64,000 nucleotides of DNA. Source: Marinobacter nauticus. GTDB taxonomy: Bacteria; Pseudomonadota; Gammaproteobacteria; Pseudomonadales; Oleiphilaceae. The notes under the pieces are model-generated. The model saw only the letters and a program-made list of their open reading frames with translations, had not been told where the DNA came from and did no database searches. Below, one piece after another: positions 1 to 6,981 of the stretch (the stretch's first letter is position 1; each line of letters opens with the position of its first letter). The position numbers and the translations under genes were made by a program. The DNA lies in the NCBI RefSeq assembly GCF_003634635.1, contig NZ_RBJB01000002.1, positions 372,001-436,000 on the forward strand, written 5' to 3'.

Positions 1-794
1 TTGTACCCAGCGTCCTGCAGTGCTTTCTTAAGTGACTCTTCTGGAGGCTCTTCATAAATCAACGTTGTTGACGGTGAAACATGGCCGGCGATTGTTTGTG
101 CAATTTTTACGGACTTTTTTGATCATGAATGATATTTGTCATCAATGTCCGGCGCCCGCTGTGGGAGCTTGCTCACTCAATTCCTGCCCAGTGCCGCTGC
201 ATGAGAGCGAAGTGTTCCTGGAGAGTATTGGGAGAGTATTGGGAGAGTAGGGGCCTCCTTTTTGAGTCAGAAATAGGGGGCGGTCTTTTTCACTGAGGGA
301 TGTGCTGCAAGGCGGATCGCAAGGTGATTTTCTATCGCAGTTCTCAGCGCAACGTCATTCATCGGAAGATCACGTGATTTACCACGATGTTTTTTGACCT
401 CAGGATAAAAATCCTCCGGCTTGATCTCGGCACCGGCCTTGACCATGGTTTCAATTCGCTGAATAAGCTGATTGAAATCGTGGACACTAAAGCTGATTCG
501 ACGCCGCTGGTACGTGGATTTGGATCGCTTTAACGCATCGGCAGCTTTAGTGTAGGCCGCAGGCAACGCCAGAATTTCTTTAAGCTTGAACGAGCGCTGA
601 CCAGAACTTTCAGGGCCGAGCTCGGCGACGTCCTTGATCTGAAGAAGCGCGATCTCCTGAACTCGCAGTCCAAGCTTGAAGCTGATCTGAACCAGCGCCG
701 TGTTCTTTTCCGGGTAGCGATGCTTCTGGATAGCACCTAAGAGGTGGGCGAACTGTTCGGGCGTGAGCACGCGTGCCTGGCCGGTTTTGCTCAT
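1..794 (-). pseudogene. Degraded tyrosine recombinase (phage-type integrase), runs off the left edge
   Basis: The open part (794 to 267) starts at ATG 794 behind an AGGAG box and encodes MSKTGQARVLTPEQF... with the first catalytic Arg in GLRVQEIALL. It then hits a stop at 267-269. The rest of a tyrosine recombinase follows in other frames. One frame reads FLTQKGGPYSPNT, another QEHFALMQRHWAGIE then a TGA at 173-175 and ASSHSGRR (catalytic H..R), and a third IAQTIAGHVSPSTTLIYEE (catalytic H and nucleophile Tyr). At least two frameshifts, one stop and an 11-bp tandem duplication separate these parts, so no intact recombinase can be made by normal translation. All catalytic residues are still recognisable, which suggests recent decay or assembly error. 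The C-terminal end lies outside the window. Confidence 0.85.
221..249. repeat. 11-bp tandem duplication inside the integrase pseudogene
   Basis: The unit GAGAGTATTGG occurs at 221-231 and 232-242, with a partial third copy to 249. Removing one copy joins the reading frames of ...GPYSPNT and LQEHFALM, which is what an intact recombinase of this type would read. The duplication is therefore a likely inactivating mutation, for example by replication slippage. Confidence 0.85.
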
Positions 795-845
795 CGGATA
801 AGCTCCTGGTAAGCCGCTCGGATGCGAGGAGAGGGTAAAGATATA

Positions 846-870
846 ATCCGTAATAATGTTTTTAACGGAT
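846..870. other. Att-like site A: inverted repeat shared with site B
   Basis: ATCCGT (846-851) and ACGGAT (865-870) form a 6-bp inverted repeat with a 13-nt spacer. The stretch from 848 to 870 matches site B at 1681-1705 in 23 of 25 aligned positions, with two single-base gaps. It lies between the recombinase start (794) and the stop of the 95-aa gene (895). Arms around a short asymmetric core, in direct orientation and beside a tyrosine recombinase, resemble an attachment site. An operator for the recombinase gene is the alternative. Confidence 0.5.
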
Positions 871-894
871 TTTTCCCAGATCGATAGGGAACTC

Positions 895-1182
895 TCACTC
901 CCAGGGGCAGTCTGGGCTTCCCCATTCATTCCCGACGGGGCCGCCAACAGCCCCTTGCAGTTTCCGCTTCTTTATCCAGGCGATCGCAATGTCATCCATA
1001 ATCGCGGCCGGGATTTCCACGACTAGGTTATCGATAACACCGTCCCGCGTTGTCTCTTTCGAAATCGTGAATTCGCGGGGCCGGGTGAGTTCAAAGAAAA
1101 CGTTCTTAGGCTCAGTATTCAAATACTCCTGGAAGTAGAGATGGTGTCGTTCACCAGCGGTAATTGATGCTTTGGTACTCAT
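895..1182 (-). CDS. Hypothetical protein, 95 aa
   Basis: I do not recognise this family. The product begins MSTKASITAGERHHLY and ends GGPVGNEWGSPDCPWE. It is soluble, with no signal peptide or membrane segment, and carries a central mixed-charge stretch (PREFTISKETTRDG) and a hydrophobic IPAAIMDDIAIAWIKKRK helix. ATG 1182 was chosen over an upstream ATG at 1203 because GGAGAG precedes it at suitable distance. It lies 48 bp downstream of an antitoxin-like gene on the same strand, so the two may be co-transcribed. It lacks the residues expected of a RES-domain toxin, the usual partner of Xre/ParS antitoxins. Toxin, second antitoxin or unrelated cargo all remain possible. Confidence 0.6.
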   Translation of the reverse strand: MSTKASITAGERHHLYFQEYLNTEPKNVFFELTRPREFTISKETTRDGVIDNLVVEIPAAIMDDIAIAWIKKRKLQGAVGGPVGNEWGSPDCPWE

Positions 1183-1230
1183 AGGATTCTCTCCGCGAAA
1201 CACCCACGACCTAAGTGATCGGTATCACCG

Positions 1231-1449
1231 TCAAATTATGATTCCATGCTCCAAGCGTGCGATCAATGTCCTAACTCGATCTATCCCTTCACGAGTTTCA
1301 AAACACTCTGCAGGAGTTTTGTAACCAAGCCCTAGGACGGGGCTTTTCAACCAGCGCTCGGCTTCGTCTTGGTTGCCATGAAACATTTGCAGGGCCTCAC
1401 GTGAAGCCTTTTCACGTAGCTCCGCAAGGCTTTCTTCAGGGGTAGCCAT
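1231..1449 (-). CDS. MbcA/ParS/Xre-type antitoxin-like protein (DUF2384), 72 aa
   Basis: The C-terminal half (SPVLGLGYKTPAECFETREGI followed by DRVRTLIARLEHGI) has the pattern of the antitoxin toxin-binding domain DUF2384: a short Leu/Gly-rich turn, a P-x-E/D-hydrophobic helix, a T-x-E-G turn and a terminal R-L/I-E-H-G helix. The N-terminal part is short and Glu-rich, with no clear Xre helix-turn-helix, so it is shorter than full Xre antitoxins of about 130 aa. The start at 1449 follows GGAGG. In known systems this domain neutralises a RES-type NAD-degrading toxin, and no such toxin gene is adjacent here. It lies within the segment enclosed by the two att-like sites. Confidence 0.7.
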   Translation of the reverse strand: MATPEESLAELREKASREALQMFHGNQDEAERWLKSPVLGLGYKTPAECFETREGIDRVRTLIARLEHGIII

Positions 1450-1604
1450 AAATCCTCCGATAGCATTCGCTGGTAGAGAAACCTGCAATGTTGAAGTACA
1501 AGTTTACGCCTCCGACACGGAATTAATAAGGGAACAATGGATTTCCAAGAAATCACGAGCTTCTCACAGAAAAAATCACGCGGTAACAGGGCAAAACGCC
1601 TGAA

Positions 1605-1662
1605 TTAGTACTTTGCGTGGAAATTTAGAACTTTGTGTTGAAAAATTTAGTACTTTGTGTGG
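1605..1662. repeat. Three imperfect 16-bp direct repeats
   Basis: Three copies of TTAG(T/A)ACTTTG(C/T)GT(G/T)G lie at 1605-1620, 1625-1640 and 1647-1662, spaced 20 and 22 bp apart. The copies are 14-15 of 16 identical. They lie in the AT-rich gap between the antitoxin gene and att-like site B. Spacing of about two helical turns suits a protein bound on one face, such as a recombinase accessory factor or regulator, or the multiple end repeats of a transposon. The 387-bp gap 1450-1836 otherwise holds only site B and dif. Confidence 0.7.
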
Positions 1663-1676
1663 ACGTCTAGTGGTCG

Positions 1677-1707
1677 TATACCGTAATAATGTTATTTGAA
1701 CGGATAC
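1677..1707. other. Att-like site B, near-duplicate of site A
   Basis: The core at 1681-1705 (CCGTAATAATGTT, a short spacer, then GAACGGAT) repeats site A in the same orientation 833 bp away. The outer arms GTATACCGT (1676-1684) and ACGGATAC (1700-1707) form an inverted repeat with one bulged base. The site ends a few bases before the dif XerC arm. Together with site A it encloses the antitoxin-like gene, the 95-aa gene and the triple repeat. Confidence 0.5.
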
Positions 1708-1710
1708 CAG

Positions 1711-1738
1711 ACTGCGCATAATGTATATTATGTTAAAT
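1711..1738 (+). other. dif: Chromosome dimer resolution site dif
   Basis: The 28-bp site reads ACTGCGCATAA (XerC arm, 1711-1721), TGTATA (central region, 1722-1727) and TTATGTTAAAT (XerD arm, 1728-1738). It matches the E. coli dif sequence as remembered at 26 of 28 positions. The spacer and XerD arm are identical, and the two differences are the first two bases of the XerC arm. XerC and XerD recombine such sites, activated by FtsK, to resolve chromosome dimers at division. A full-length match of this kind is very unlikely by chance, so this window should lie at the replication terminus. Confidence 0.93.
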
Positions 1739-1836
1739 CATATGTTATGAGGCATAGCGTACGCACTTTATGGAAGCTGTCACTCCCGCCTCTTCGGTAC
1801 AGACGTTGAGCGCATCCCTGCGTGCGCCAGCCAAAC

Positions 1837-2661
1837 CTAAAAAACATAAATGAAGCCAACGCCTATTTCCGCCTCATAATCATTTCGAGTGATTGGGCTG
1901 TCGGATACATCACTCCCGAACGCTTCGTACAGAGCTTCTCCGAAGATCTGCCAGTTCTTGCCCAGGTAATTGCGGTAGCTGACATTAACGCCCGTCGATC
2001 TATACCCACTATCAACATCAGTTTCCGGCAGCCCCGAATCGATGGATTGTTGTGTGGTCACGCCAAAGTCCCGGTTTGCGAGCTTACTATCGTGGAAAGT
2101 CACGGCAGCACCCACTTCCCAGCCAGTACCATCAGCCTGGCACGCCAAGCACGTTCCTGCGCCGAAAATTCCGAGCGTACCAATTTCTCCTGCTGATACG
2201 CGCCCATCCAAAAAGTAACGCCAGTCGTCAGTAAGCGCGTAACGTGCTTCCAGCAGTACTGCTACGCCGGAATCCGACTCACCTAAACCGTCGAGTCTTC
2301 CATCTTCAGAGTCACTCTCTTCCCGGCCTTCCTCATACCCTATAGATGTCTGAAATAACCAGGAATCCTTCACCAGCGTTCGCCACCCAACGGCTTCGCC
2401 GGCCCAGAAAAAGATGTTTTCTCCGGTTCGCCACTGAACACCACCAGCTGGGTCGGCCTCAAACTCGAACTCATCCGAACCCTCGTAAGCGGTCTCATAC
2501 TCAACGCTCACCCCAAGACCAAAGCCCAAGCCGTCGCCATTGGTGAAATCATCGATAGAAGGAAGTGGAACGAGAGGAGTTCTAATCTCTGTCGCATTAA
2601 CCACACCGAGAAACGTGAAAGCGCCAACAACGGTGGCGACTTGGAGGGCTGCTTTCTTCAT
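1837..2661 (-). CDS. MipA/OmpV family outer membrane protein
   Basis: The 274-aa product starts with a signal peptide (MKKAALQVATVVGAFTFLGVVNA) and then shows the family pattern: an early FGLGVSVEYETAYEGSDEFE strand, a VQWRTGENIFFW segment, a GYEEGREESDSEDGRLDGLGE loop, and a terminal strand ending in Phe (GVGFIYVF) as outer membrane barrels do. Family members are scaffold or porin-like barrels. E. coli MipA binds the lytic transglycosylase MltA, while other members have less certain roles. A GAGGAAG box precedes ATG 2661. It is the first conserved gene after dif and appears monocistronic. Confidence 0.8.
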   Translation of the reverse strand: MKKAALQVATVVGAFTFLGVVNATEIRTPLVPLPSIDDFTNGDGLGFGLGVSVEYETAYEGSDEFEFEADPAGGVQWRTGENIFFWAGEAVGWRTLVKDSWLFQTSIGYEEGREESDSEDGRLDGLGESDSGVAVLLEARYALTDDWRYFLDGRVSAGEIGTLGIFGAGTCLACQADGTGWEVGAAVTFHDSKLANRDFGVTTQQSIDSGLPETDVDSGYRSTGVNVSYRNYLGKNWQIFGEALYEAFGSDVSDSPITRNDYEAEIGVGFIYVF

Positions 2662-2767
2662 GGTTCTTCCTCTATCAAACAGTCATCGATATTACGACTT
2701 ACTCATCGCAATGGATGATTGTGCAGCGATCAAGAGGAAGAAGGCCCGGTTTGATTGGTTTTCGGCG

Positions 2768-3295
2768 TTACTGGTTTCCCTGGCGCTGATTCTGAAGCAT
2801 TTGTTCCATCATCAACTGCATCTGGTCCATCCGTTGTTCCATGCGCTGCAGCCGCTGATCTTCGCTCATGGCCGGGTTGCCTTGCCGCATTCCCTGACCG
2901 CTGTTGCCAGGCCCCTGATTCTTCATCTGGCCCTGACCAGGATTTCGGTTGCCCATGCCGGGGCCCTGGCCGTTCATTCCCATGCCTTGCCCCATCATTC
3001 CCGCGCCCTGGCCCATCATGCCTGGACCCATTCCGGACTCTCGCATAATCTGCAGGTGTTCCTGCATGTGCTCCATATGTTCCTGCCGCAGGCGTTGGCG
3101 TTCTTCTCTGGTCGTCGCATTCTGCATCTGCTGCATGGTCTGGTTCATTCGATCCATGTTCTGCTGCATTTGCTGAATCCGTTCCTGGTTCATCATTCCT
3201 GCCTGACCGCCCTGCCCGGATCCGCCCTGGGCAAAGGTAGCGAGTGGCAGCGAAATCAGGGTGGCACAGACCAGCGTTCTCAAACTGTGTTTCAT
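2768..3295 (-). CDS. Met/Gln/Gly-rich periplasmic protein, 175 aa
   Basis: A signal peptide (MKHSLRTLVCATLISLPLATFAQ) precedes a low-complexity mature chain with about 27 Met in some 152 residues. Two Gln/Met/Arg/His helical stretches flank a central Gly-Met-Met and Gly-Met-Gly repeat region. There are no Cys after the signal peptide. Met-rich secreted proteins often bind Cu(I) or Ag(I) or act as sacrificial oxidant targets, but no copper gene is adjacent, so function is open. ATG 3295 is favoured over an upstream ATG because the signal peptide begins there, after a GGGGAGAAAG box. Overlapping frames (2540-3316 plus, 2730-3371 minus) are composition shadows. Confidence 0.75.
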   Translation of the reverse strand: MKHSLRTLVCATLISLPLATFAQGGSGQGGQAGMMNQERIQQMQQNMDRMNQTMQQMQNATTREERQRLRQEHMEHMQEHLQIMRESGMGPGMMGQGAGMMGQGMGMNGQGPGMGNRNPGQGQMKNQGPGNSGQGMRQGNPAMSEDQRLQRMEQRMDQMQLMMEQMLQNQRQGNQ

Positions 3296-3466
3296 AACTT
3301 TCTCTCCCCGTTGTGACTGTTCCATCAATAACAGAAAGAGCGAATGCCCTTTTGATGTGCGTCAGATTCAAGTATAGGCAGTGTTCCGTAGTTTACTAAT
3401 CTTGGAGGCTCCCGCTAATGGGTTTAGAATCGCTGCCTAATCTTCCCCGGGGTTCAGGATTCCAAA

Positions 3467-4720
3467 ATGCCGATTCTTGAAGCTGTTCTGATTGCTGTTG
3501 CCATTTTGGCGCTGCTCGGCGTCATCTTTGAAGAAGTCATTCACGTCAACAAGGCGAAAACCACACTGTTCTTTGGCACGCTCAGCTGGGTTCTCCTGTT
3601 TCTGTTCAGTTCCGGTGTAGACGAAACCGCTGCAGTTTCCTCTGGCCTTTCGGAAAGCATTGCCGAGATCGCCGGGTTATGGCTGTTTCTGGTGGCGGCG
3701 ATGACATTTGTGGCCTACCTGAACAAGAAAGGCATGATCGAAAACATGATTTACCTGATCATGCCTCGTCAGGTCACCGAGCGGCGATTGCTGTTTCTGA
3801 CCGGTCTGTTCTGCTTCGTGTTTTCTTCCCTGGCCGATAACATCACAGCAACACTGGTTTCCTGCTCCCTGATTCTCTCTTTAAACCTGGATCTGAAGAA
3901 GCGGTTACAATTTATTGTTTTGGTTGTATTTGCAGTGAACTCCGGCGGCGTTTCACTGATCACCGGCGATGTCACCACGCTGATGATCTTCCTGGCAGAC
4001 AAAGTGGAAATCCTGACGCTGCTGACACTGGCCATTCCCGCTTCAATCACGGTGTTTTTGCTGGCCGTGCTTCTTTCTGGCGGTCTGTCCGGCACCGTTA
4101 CCCTGAAAGCCAGTTCCAATGAAGTCCGAACCGTAGACGCGGTAATCGCGGGCCTGTTTCTGGTTACAATCATTGCCACCATTACTGGCAACGCGTTATT
4201 CAGTATTCCTCCGGTGCTGACCTTCCTTTTTGGTCTTTCCATCATGTTCCTGGTGTCCCGCTTCATGAGCGACGACTCGGATCTGGACCCGATTCTCGAA
4301 TACATCCGGGTTATCGAGTTTGAAACCCTGCTGTTCTTCCTGGGTATCCTGCTGCTGGTGGGCATGCTCAAGGAGATTCATGCTCTGGATTCGTTGGTGG
4401 CAATTTATAATGTGATGCCGCCGGTATACGCCAACTATCTGATGGGCATCTTCTCCGCAGTCATCGACAACGTGCCTTTAACGGCTGCGCTTCTAAAATC
4501 CGGCATCAATATGAGCCCGGCGGAGTGGATGGGGTTAACCTATGCCGTTGGTGTGGGCGGTTCGTTGTTGGTAATCGGCTCTGCGGCGGGAATTGTAGCC
4601 ATGAGCAAAATCGACGGGCTCACCTTCGCGGCTTATCTAAAGTACGCGTTACACCTTCTGGCCGCGTATACGGTGGGTTATGCCGGGGTCATTCTGCTTG
4701 GCTCTGTGATGAACGGCTAA
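3467..4720 (+). CDS. nhaD: Na+/H+ antiporter, NhaD type
   Basis: The 417-aa protein has about a dozen hydrophobic segments and belongs to the ion-transporter superfamily with NhaD and ArsB. Diagnostic stretches are FSSLADNITATLVSCSLILSL, GGVSLITGDVTTLMIFLADK and FSAVIDNVPLTAALLK, in which acidic and polar residues sit inside membrane helices. It should exchange cytoplasmic Na+ (or Li+) for protons in the inner membrane, fitting a marine or halophilic habitat. It is somewhat shorter than Vibrio NhaD (remembered as about 470 aa) and begins directly at the first helix, so a longer N-terminus is not excluded. It converges with the barrel gene at 4772. Confidence 0.85.
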   Translation: MPILEAVLIAVAILALLGVIFEEVIHVNKAKTTLFFGTLSWVLLFLFSSGVDETAAVSSGLSESIAEIAGLWLFLVAAMTFVAYLNKKGMIENMIYLIMPRQVTERRLLFLTGLFCFVFSSLADNITATLVSCSLILSLNLDLKKRLQFIVLVVFAVNSGGVSLITGDVTTLMIFLADKVEILTLLTLAIPASITVFLLAVLLSGGLSGTVTLKASSNEVRTVDAVIAGLFLVTIIATITGNALFSIPPVLTFLFGLSIMFLVSRFMSDDSDLDPILEYIRVIEFETLLFFLGILLLVGMLKEIHALDSLVAIYNVMPPVYANYLMGIFSAVIDNVPLTAALLKSGINMSPAEWMGLTYAVGVGGSLLVIGSAAGIVAMSKIDGLTFAAYLKYALHLLAAYTVGYAGVILLGSVMNG

Positions 4721-4725
4721 AGTCG

Positions 4726-4756
4726 AAAAAGCCTGCGAGGTTCCACCCCGCAGGCT
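4726..4756 (-). terminator. Rho-independent terminator of the 4772-5311 gene
   Basis: AGCCTGCG (4730-4737) pairs with CGCAGGCT (4749-4756). Read on the minus strand the hairpin is followed by five T (4730-4726). It lies in the 51-bp gap between convergent genes and may also slow plus-strand transcripts. Confidence 0.75.
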
Positions 4757-4771
4757 GTGGCTATCTTACTG

Positions 4772-5311
4772 TCAGAAGTTAACCTGAACACCCAGGCCGA
4801 TGCCGTCTACGGTAATGTCATCGTCATCGTAATAGCGCATGTATTCGAGGTTGCCTGAGAGGTTCTGGGCAAACTTCACGTTCACGCCGGCACCGTACGA
4901 GAAATCCGAATCGTCGTCTTCCACTGAGCCAGCTTCGGCCTCAATGCGCGTGAAGCCGAAAACAGCGTAGGGTGTTACCGGGCTCTCATTAACCACGTTC
5001 ACCGTGCCGTAGCCACCGAAGAAGTTATCGATTTTTACGTCAACACCGCCGATTCGGTCATCATCCACGCCAAAGCCCGCCCGGGCTTCAACACCGAAAT
5101 AGTCCGTGGCCATCACGCCGACCTTGCCAGACAAGGTGCCGGTGTCGGCTTCTGCCAGGCCATCGAAATCGGTTTCCATGAAGGTGTAATTCAGGCCGGC
5201 GTAGAGCCCGCCAACACCGGATTTATACATGTCCTGGGCAGAAGCAAGCCCCGCCAGGGCCAGCCCGGCGAAGGCAGTTGATGCAACAAGAACCTTTCTT
5301 GTGGTCTTCAT
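4772..5311 (-). CDS. Small OmpA-like/OmpW-like outer membrane beta-barrel protein
   Basis: The 179-aa product has a signal peptide (MKTTRKVLVASTAFAGLALAGLASA), then alternating amphipathic strands such as GGLYAGLNYTFMETDF and FGGYGTVNV, and a C-terminal strand ending in Phe (GLGVQVNF). This is the layout of an 8-stranded barrel. Acidic loops (EAEAGSVEDDDSDF, YYDDDD) would face outward. No OmpA peptidoglycan-binding domain is present. An AGGGAGAAAG box precedes the start. The transported or bound partner cannot be told from sequence. Confidence 0.75.
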   Translation of the reverse strand: MKTTRKVLVASTAFAGLALAGLASAQDMYKSGVGGLYAGLNYTFMETDFDGLAEADTGTLSGKVGVMATDYFGVEARAGFGVDDDRIGGVDVKIDNFFGGYGTVNVVNESPVTPYAVFGFTRIEAEAGSVEDDDSDFSYGAGVNVKFAQNLSGNLEYMRYYDDDDITVDGIGLGVQVNF

Positions 5312-5523
5312 AATCTTTCTCCCTGTTCATACAGGCCTTCACGGCCTGACAGTAAACGTGCATCAGTCCGACGATTCCCGCCATAGGTGGGTTCCGTATT
5401 TACCCGTTTTTTACGCCGATTTAATTCCGGGTTAATACTTCTGTCCGGGGCCTGTTTCCTTGCGGTTGAGCAAGCCCGCGGGTATGCTGACGCCGTCTTT
5501 TTGTCAGCTGGCTTGAGCGTGCC

Positions 5524-6981
5524 TTGAGAAACCTAGCCCCTGTCGTCTTCATTGTCAGCGTCATGTTTATACTTCTGAGTGTTTTCATGACGTTACCGGT
5601 ATTGCTGTTGGCTGCCACCCCTTCCGGTGCACCCAATGCCATCGCGTTTGCCGAATCGGCGGCTATTGTTTGCGTGCTTGGTGTTCTGGGGCTGTTGCTG
5701 ACCTACCGTGAACCCCGCGAACTGAAACCGCGCTATATGTTCGTGCTCACGGTCTCCAGCTGGTTTGTCATCGCCCTTCTATCTGCCCTTCCCTTTTACC
5801 TGAGCGATAACGACATCTCGGCGGCAGATGCGTTTTTTGAGGGCACTTCCGGTATCACCACCACGGGGGCTACGGTGTTCACCGGCCTGGACACGATGGA
5901 CAAGGATCTGCTGCTCTGGCGCTCGATCCTTCAGTGGCTGGGCGGTATCGGGATTATCGGCATGTTCGTTGCCGTGCTGCCTTTCCTGCGGGTAGGCGGG
6001 ATGCGCCTGTTCGCTACCGAATCGTCTGAGTGGACGGAAAAGGCTCTGCCACGCATGAAGACTCTCAGCCGGGGCCTACTGTTGGTGTATCTGGTGTTTT
6101 CCGTGGTTGCGGTTGTCACCTACTGGCTGTCTGGTATGTCTCTGTTTGATGCGTTCAACCATGGCCTGACCAGCATTGCCACAGGCGGCTTTTCAACCTC
6201 AGACCTGTCCATGGGTAAGTTCAACGACCTTATCCTGCTGGAAGCCACCTTTTTCATGATCATCGGCAGCCTGCCGTTCTTCCTGTTTGTGCGGGAAATG
6301 CACGGCCAGCATGGGGTTCTGTTCCGTGATCAGCAGGTTCGTCTGTTCCTGGGGATTCTGTTCGCGGTGCCGGCCATGCTCACGCTCTATCGCTGGTGGG
6401 TATCCCCGGTACCCTTCGATCCGATTCACAATTACGCAGCCACGCTTTTTAATGTGACTTCCGTTGTTACGACCACGGGCTACGCGTCTGAAGATTATTC
6501 CGCCTGGGGGCCTCTGGCCTTTGTGGTGTTCTTCTTCCTCATGTTTGTGGGCGGCTGCTCAGGCTCAACCGCCGGTGGCATGAAAATCTTCCGGTTCCAG
6601 CTATCGCTGATCATTCTGCGAGAGCAGTTAATGCGGCTGTTGCACCCACGGGCCGTATTTACCCGTAACTACAACGGCCGTGCCGTCAGCGACGAAATCA
6701 TCTCCTCGATGATTGCCTATACCTTCATCTTCCTGTTGTGTCTGCTGGTGATCACCGTGTTGCTGGCATCCCTTCAGCTCGACTTTGTCACTGCCCTTTC
6801 CGGCGCCCTCACCTCACTGACCAACGTTGGTCCCGGCCTTGGCGATATCATTGGCCCCGCCGGGAACTTCTCGCCGCTGCCCGACGCTGCCAAGTGGATT
6901 CTGTCAGTAGGCATGCTGATGGGGCGTCTGGAAATCCTGAGCGTGGTGATCGTGCTCTCACCGGGCTTCTGGCGCGGCTGA
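5524..6981 (+). CDS. trkH: TrkH-type potassium uptake channel subunit
   Basis: The 485-aa inner membrane protein has the four pore-loop filters of the Trk/Ktr/HKT family: TTTGAT, ATGGFST, TTTGYAS and NVGPGL, each supplying the conserved filter Gly. A WLGGIGIIGMFVAVLPFL stretch and a GGCSGSTAGGMKIFR segment are also typical of TrkH. With the NAD-binding TrkA protein, not encoded here, it takes up K+. The only start in frame with the first helix is TTG at 5524, with no strong ribosome site, so the start is tentative. It ends one base before the convergent phosphorylase gene. Confidence 0.9.
   Translation: MRNLAPVVFIVSVMFILLSVFMTLPVLLLAATPSGAPNAIAFAESAAIVCVLGVLGLLLTYREPRELKPRYMFVLTVSSWFVIALLSALPFYLSDNDISAADAFFEGTSGITTTGATVFTGLDTMDKDLLLWRSILQWLGGIGIIGMFVAVLPFLRVGGMRLFATESSEWTEKALPRMKTLSRGLLLVYLVFSVVAVVTYWLSGMSLFDAFNHGLTSIATGGFSTSDLSMGKFNDLILLEATFFMIIGSLPFFLFVREMHGQHGVLFRDQQVRLFLGILFAVPAMLTLYRWWVSPVPFDPIHNYAATLFNVTSVVTTTGYASEDYSAWGPLAFVVFFFLMFVGGCSGSTAGGMKIFRFQLSLIILREQLMRLLHPRAVFTRNYNGRAVSDEIISSMIAYTFIFLLCLLVITVLLASLQLDFVTALSGALTSLTNVGPGLGDIIGPAGNFSPLPDAAKWILSVGMLMGRLEILSVVIVLSPGFWRG

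Noticed and set aside
32..250. 72-aa plus-strand ORF at the left edge
   Set aside because: It lies antisense to the integrase fragments, which have clear family motifs. It has no ribosome site and no recognisable sequence.
846..870. Site A as a second dif-like site
   Set aside because: It contains AT-rich ATAATG and TTTTTAA stretches, but neither the XerC nor the XerD arm of dif is present. Its similarity is to site B only.
1605..1662. Triple repeat as a CRISPR array
   Set aside because: Units are 16 bp with only 4-6 bp between them, imperfect, and no cas genes are near. This does not fit CRISPR repeats with about 30-bp spacers.
2540..3371. Long ORFs on both strands over the Met-rich gene (2540-3316 plus, 2730-3371 minus)
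   Set aside because: They are frame shadows of a low-complexity Met/Gln/Gly repeat. Only the 2768-3295 frame has a signal peptide and a ribosome site.
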